A stretch of 54,221 nucleotides of DNA from NCBI GenBank assembly GCA_944368155.1, contig CALVWW010000009.1, forward strand, positions 1-54,221, written 5' to 3'. A program made the position numbers and the translations under genes. Source of the stretch: an uncultured Clostridia bacterium. GTDB taxonomy: Bacteria > Bacillota > Clostridia > Christensenellales > Borkfalkiaceae. Within the stretch, counting starts at the first letter, position 1. Each line of letters starts with the position of its first letter. The notes below the pieces were generated by a model. It was not told where the DNA came from. It made no database searches and worked only from the letters and a program-made list of their open reading frames with translations. Shown piece by piece: positions 50,834-54,221 of the stretch.

Positions 50834-52453
50834 ATGAATTTACTTGGCATAAGCTCCCTGTTTCTCGTAAGCGACGGCGTTGCGATAGGCCTTGGCGTTG
50901 CCCTCGGCGTTGCAGTAATTGCCGTTGTCGCGGTGACTCTTTTATTTATAAGGCACAAGCGCAACTCGGCTAAGGCAGAAAAGGAGCTTGGCGAAGCGTC
51001 GGAAAGGGCGCAGAAAATGATTGCAGACGCTCAGGCGGAATGCAAAGCTTTGAAGAAAGAAGCCATTTTAGAGGCAAAGGAACAGGAGCTTAAACTCAGA
51101 AACGATTTCGAACGCGAAAGCAAGGAAAAGAAGGCTGAACTTGCAAAACAGGAACAGCGATTAACCCAAAGGGAGGACATACTCGACAAGAGGGAGGACT
51201 CCTTGACAAAGAAGAGCGATGCGCTTGAACAGCAGAAAAAAGAACTTGCAAACAAAGAGCAGGAAATTAAAAAGACTCAGGATAAGATAAATCATCAGCA
51301 CGAGTTAATGATTCAGGAGCTTGAAAAAGTAGCCCAGCTCACCAAGGACGAGGCTAAAACCCTGCTTGCAAATGAAATTCTCGACGAAACCCGCCACGAC
51401 GTGGCGCTTCAGGTCAGAAATATCGAGCAGACTGCCAAAGAAGAGGCGACAAACGAAGCAAAGAAGATTATTACTCTTGCCATTCAGCGTTGCGCCGCCG
51501 ACCATACTTCTGAGACTACCGTTTCGACGGTATCTTTGCCGAGTGACGACATGAAGGCGAGAATTATAGGCAGAGAGGGTCGCAATATCCGTGCCCTTGA
51601 GAATGCAACCGGCATAGAATTTATCATCGATGATACTCCAGAGGTTGTAATTTTGTCCGGCTTTGACCCTATCCGCAGGGAGGTTGCAAGACTTGCGCTG
51701 GAAAAGCTGATAGCAGACGGCAGAATTCATCCTGCACGCATAGAGGAAACTGTTGAAAAAGTAAGAAAAGAACTTGATGTCGAAATAAAACAGGCCGGTG
51801 AGAGCGCTATGTTCGAGGTCGGAATTTTCGGACTTCACCCTGAGCTTATAAAGCTCATCGGCAGACTTAAATACAGAACAAGCTATGGCCAGAATGTGTA
51901 CAGGCATTCTATTGAAGTTGCTCTCCTCGCAGGTCTCATGGCTCAGGAACTTGGGCTCGATGTGAACTTTGCAAAGCGTGCGGGTCTTTTGCATGATATA
52001 GGCAAAGCTGTCGACCATGAGCAGGAGGGAACGCATATCCGCCTCGGTGCAGACCTTGCCAAAAAGTACAAAGAAAATGCAAATATCGTAAATGCAATTG
52101 AGGCACACCACGGCGACGTGGAGCCCAAAACAGTTGAGGCGGTTTTAGTGGCTGCCGCCGATGCGATTTCAGGTGCGAGGCCGGGCGCAAGAAGGGAGAC
52201 GGGCACAAACTACGTCAAGCGTCTTGAAAAGCTCGAAGAGATAGCCTCAAGCTTCAGTGGCGTAGATAAGAGCTATGCCATTCAGGCGGGCAGAGAGGTC
52301 CGCGTAATCGTAAAGCCGGAGCAGATAGACGATGCGCAGGCGCTCTTCCTTGCAAAAGATATTGCAAAGAAGATTGAGTCTGAACTCGAATATCCCGGCC
52401 AGATAAAGGTCAACGTAATAAGAGAGTTCAGAAGCGTTGAATACGCCAAATAA
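50834..52453 (+). CDS. rny: Ribonuclease Y
   Basis: A 539-residue membrane-bound endoribonuclease that starts mRNA decay. One N-terminal membrane helix (about residues 15-38), a long coiled coil to about 200, a KH domain with [13 protein letters not shown], and an HD domain whose HDIGK motif is in [12 protein letters not shown]. The C-terminal part has [12 protein letters not shown]. Ribosome binding site CAGGAGG. It has its own promoter and terminator. Confidence 0.97.
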   Translation: MNLLGISSLFLVSDGVAIGLGVALGVAVIAVVAVTLLFIRHKRNSAKAEKELGEASERAQKMIADAQAECKALKKEAILEAKEQELKLRNDFERESKEKKAELAKQEQRLTQREDILDKREDSLTKKSDALEQQKKELANKEQEIKKTQDKINHQHELMIQELEKVAQLTKDEAKTLLANEILDETRHDVALQVRNIEQTAKEEATNEAKKIITLAIQRCAADHTSETTVSTVSLPSDDMKARIIGREGRNIRALENATGIEFIIDDTPEVVILSGFDPIRREVARLALEKLIADGRIHPARIEETVEKVRKELDVEIKQAGESAMFEVGIFGLHPELIKLIGRLKYRTSYGQNVYRHSIEVALLAGLMAQELGLDVNFAKRAGLLHDIGKAVDHEQEGTHIRLGADLAKKYKENANIVNAIEAHHGDVEPKTVEAVLVAAADAISGARPGARRETGTNYVKRLEKLEEIASSFSGVDKSYAIQAGREVRVIVKPEQIDDAQALFLAKDIAKKIESELEYPGQIKVNVIREFRSVEYAK

Positions 52454-52477
52454 CTCAGTTTAAAACGCATTAATGCG

Positions 52478-52510
52478 AAAACCGGAGGAAATTTTTTCCT
52501 TCGGTTTTTT
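52478..52510 (+). terminator. Terminator of rny
   Basis: A 14-bp stem with one wobble (52478-52491 with 52495-52508) ending in a six-T run. Confidence 0.88.
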
Positions 52511-52511
52511 G

Positions 52512-52540
52512 TTGCTTTTTATTCCTTTATATGCTATACT
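52512..52540 (+). promoter_or_regulatory. Promoter of the candidate non-coding RNA
   Basis: TTGCTT (52512-52517) and TATACT (52535-52540) with a 17-bp spacer, starting right after the rny terminator. An alternative -10 TATGCT (52530-52535) would start the RNA about five bases earlier and include the outermost helix. Confidence 0.65.
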
Positions 52541-52692
52541 ATGCACGGCACACAAATTAATAATCAGGGCATGGGATATAAATCGGCATTTTTGTATCTC
52601 TCGTTTCCTATGCTCTGGAATTTTTGTGTGCCAACAATCGGAGATACGAGTGCATGGCGTGTCTTCAAAATATTTGTTAGACACGCTTTTTT
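52541..52692 (+). ncRNA. Candidate structured RNA with pseudoknot and its own terminator
   Basis: There is no supported gene in this span, but the pairing is strong. P1: ATGCAC 52541-52546 with GTGCAT 52650-52655. P2: 52547-52556 with 52623-52632 (10 bp, no mismatch). P3: 52565-52576 with 52606-52617 (12 bp, two wobbles). The 29-base apical loop contains GTATCTC (52594-52600), complementary to GAGATAC (52641-52647); with wobbles the pairing extends to 11 bp and forms a pseudoknot. An intrinsic terminator follows (52657-52692). It may be a free small RNA or a leader element of the repeat-protein gene 129 bases on. I do not recognise a known RNA family. Confidence 0.65.
52657..52692 (+). terminator. 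Terminator of the candidate non-coding RNA
   Basis: GCGTGTCT (52657-52664) pairs with AGACACGC (52679-52686), followed by six T. Confidence 0.82.
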
Positions 52693-52743
52693 ATACCATC
52701 GGTATGTTATTTTTTGTTTAATTCAGTAGTAAGCTTTGAATAA

Positions 52744-52772
52744 TTGTTCGTCAGCGTAAAAGCAGCTATATT
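52744..52772 (+). promoter_or_regulatory. Possible promoter of the cysteine-rich repeat protein
   Basis: TTGTTC (52744-52749) and TATATT (52767-52772) with a 17-bp spacer; weak -35. A perfect 10-bp hairpin CTATATTATC/GATAATATAG overlaps the -10 and the start of the leader (52766-52790). Confidence 0.4.
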
Positions 52773-52820
52773 ATCGTGCAGATAATATAGAACAGATAAA
52801 TTTTATTAAAGGAGGCAAAT

Positions 52821-54221
52821 GTGGAAAACGAAAAACAAAATCAGCAAGACACTCAGGGCAAAAATTCTAAAATACGCAGAGCAATCACTGTTATTGTGGT
52901 CATTCTGCTTTTGCTTGCTCTTATTGTCTGCTTAATCGTAATCTTTACGCACAGGCATGATATGACTCATTTTGAAGCCGACGGCGCAACCTGCACGGCT
53001 GACGGCAATTATGAGTACTGGTATTGTGCGGGGTGCGGAAAATACTTTGAAGATGAAGACGGAAAAACAGAAGTGGAATATACGGAAGTTATTATCCCTG
53101 CTGCAGGCCATTCATGGACAGCCGCTTCGTGTCAATCGTCCCGTTCTTGCAGCGTTTGCGGTTTTTCCGACGGCGAGGCTCTCGGCCATGATTTTTCTGA
53201 ATACATATTCGACGATAACGCCACTTGTACTGCGGACGGCACGCAAACTGCAACCTGTTCGCGCTGTGACGAATCCGACACAAAAATTTTATACGGTTCC
53301 GCGCTCGGTCACAGCTGGGGAGATTACCGTACGATAACATCTGCAACATGCACGAAGGAAGGTAAGATTTCGCGCAGTTGTTCTGCTTGCGGCAATAGGG
53401 ATACCGTATCTGTTCCTGCAACGGGAGTGCATAACTGGAATTTTGAAAGCGGAGTAGTTACCCCCGCAACAGGCACTGCAGAAGGTAAGATAGTTTATAG
53501 TTGCAGTGATTGCTCAGAAACTCTTGAGGTTACTTTCCCGGCAACGGGCGAGCATGACTGGCAGTTGGACAAAGGCGAAGTTCGGTCAGTTGCCTCATGC
53601 AAAACTGATGGAGAAATAGTTTATCCCTGCGCAGACTGCAGCGAGGTACTAACTGTAAAAATACCGGTAAATTCTGCTGCGCACAGTTACGGCGAGGGAG
53701 TAGTTACGGAGCCGGACTGCATAACAAACGGCAGCGTAGTGTTTAGCTGTGAATACTGCGACAGTACGGTAAGCGCGGAAATTCCTGCGACCGGCGTGCA
53801 CAGCTGGGGCAATGAAAAAGTTACCGGCCCTACATGCACCAAAGACGGCAGCGTTGTTTATAGCTGTGCAAATTGCAGCGAAACCTTAACGGTAACAATT
53901 CCTGCCACAGGTGTGCATAATTGGGACGAGGGCGAAGTTACAACACCAGCAACATGCGCTTCGGAAGGCGTGCGTACATACACCTGTGAAGATTGCTATG
54001 TTACAAAAACGGAGGTTATACCTAAAACCGAAGACCATGTTTGGGGCAGCTGGACAGCCGCAGGCGATTCTCTCCACTCAAGAGAGTGCTCTGCATGCGG
54101 AGCTATCGAATATGAAGCTCACGATTTCGGCGGCGCCGAGTTTGGCACTTGCTCTGTTTGCGGCTATTTAAAGGAACAGCCCGTCGCTGACGAAGGAACA
54201 CTGATAGAGGCACTTGTTGAA
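52821..54221 (+). CDS. Membrane-anchored cysteine-rich repeat protein, partial (no stop in window)
   Basis: A frame of 467 codons open from GTG 52821, with AAAGGAGG five bases upstream, to the window end. A short hydrophilic start (VENEKQNQQD) and a basic patch precede one membrane helix at about residues 21-43; the rest should lie outside the cell. It then consists of repeats of about 40-50 residues with the shared pattern T-C-x-x-x-G-x-x-x-Y-x-C-x-x-C-x-E-T-L-x-V, then IPATGVHxW. Eleven CxxC pairs are visible. Such repeats occur in Gram-positive surface proteins; metal binding or disulfides are possible, function unknown. The C-terminal part, beyond residue 455 (GTLIEALVE), seems to begin a new domain. 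Confidence 0.85.
   Translation, partial: MENEKQNQQDTQGKNSKIRRAITVIVVILLLLALIVCLIVIFTHRHDMTHFEADGATCTADGNYEYWYCAGCGKYFEDEDGKTEVEYTEVIIPAAGHSWTAASCQSSRSCSVCGFSDGEALGHDFSEYIFDDNATCTADGTQTATCSRCDESDTKILYGSALGHSWGDYRTITSATCTKEGKISRSCSACGNRDTVSVPATGVHNWNFESGVVTPATGTAEGKIVYSCSDCSETLEVTFPATGEHDWQLDKGEVRSVASCKTDGEIVYPCADCSEVLTVKIPVNSAAHSYGEGVVTEPDCITNGSVVFSCEYCDSTVSAEIPATGVHSWGNEKVTGPTCTKDGSVVYSCANCSETLTVTIPATGVHNWDEGEVTTPATCASEGVRTYTCEDCYVTKTEVIPKTEDHVWGSWTAAGDSLHSRECSACGAIEYEAHDFGGAEFGTCSVCGYLKEQPVADEGTLIEALVE

Noticed and set aside
52541-52692. 6S RNA as identity of the structured RNA
   Set aside because: It is too short, lacks the large central bubble within one long hairpin, and has a pseudoknot that 6S RNA does not have.
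52541-52729. 62-codon open frame across the candidate non-coding RNA
   Set aside because: The frame has no ribosome binding site and passes through the terminator; the base pairing explains the sequence better.

Overview
The window is a stretch of a low-to-moderate GC Gram-positive chromosome, most likely an uncultured member of the Clostridia (Christensenellales-like is my guess; no marker here proves the order). The signs are a Firmicutes-style division and cell-wall cluster headed by mraZ and rsmH, spoVG beside ftsZ, the pgsA-cinA-recA order, ribonuclease Y, meso-DAP-type MurE, and strong TTGACA-N17-TATAAT promoters with AAGGAGG ribosome binding sites.

Positions 1-4440 hold the right part of an integrated mobile element lying against the 3' end of a tRNA-Ser(CGA) gene. 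It carries an XRE repressor with a three-operator divergent switch, two unknown small proteins, a sigma-factor-like protein, an HUH rolling-circle replication initiator and a tyrosine integrase. Between the last two sit two perfect hairpins that could be an origin. The left end lies outside the window.

Positions 4449-21000 are metabolic and transport genes: an amidase-domain protein, an amidohydrolase, NADP-type glutamate dehydrogenase, the proBA proline operon, a flavodiiron protein, MscL, a GNAT acetyltransferase, an ion permease, an HhH/DUF3795 protein, and a complete polyamine ABC transporter operon (potABCD, minus strand) behind an XRE-cupin regulator with an inverted-repeat operator array. 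At 12755-13114 two 152-bp tandem repeats share sequence with, and run into, a tRNA-Arg(CCT) gene.

Positions 20832-38058 hold rpsT, murI and the division/wall cluster: mraZ, rsmH, an FtsL-like protein, ftsI, murE, mraY, murD, ftsW, murA, ftsQ, then ftsA-ftsZ from a separate strong promoter, spoVG in reverse, and murC. murF, murG and murB are not in it.

Positions 38187-52453 carry a DUF815 ATPase, ilvC, ftsK, rimO, pgsA, cinA, recA, nadE and rny; ftsK through nadE look like one transcription unit with overlapping or closely spaced genes.

The right edge has the least ordinary material. A compact candidate non-coding RNA (about 146-152 nt, with promoter, three nested helices, a pseudoknot and an intrinsic terminator) lies at 52541-52692. 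It is followed by a large membrane-anchored, cysteine-rich repeat protein whose reading frame runs off the end of the window.
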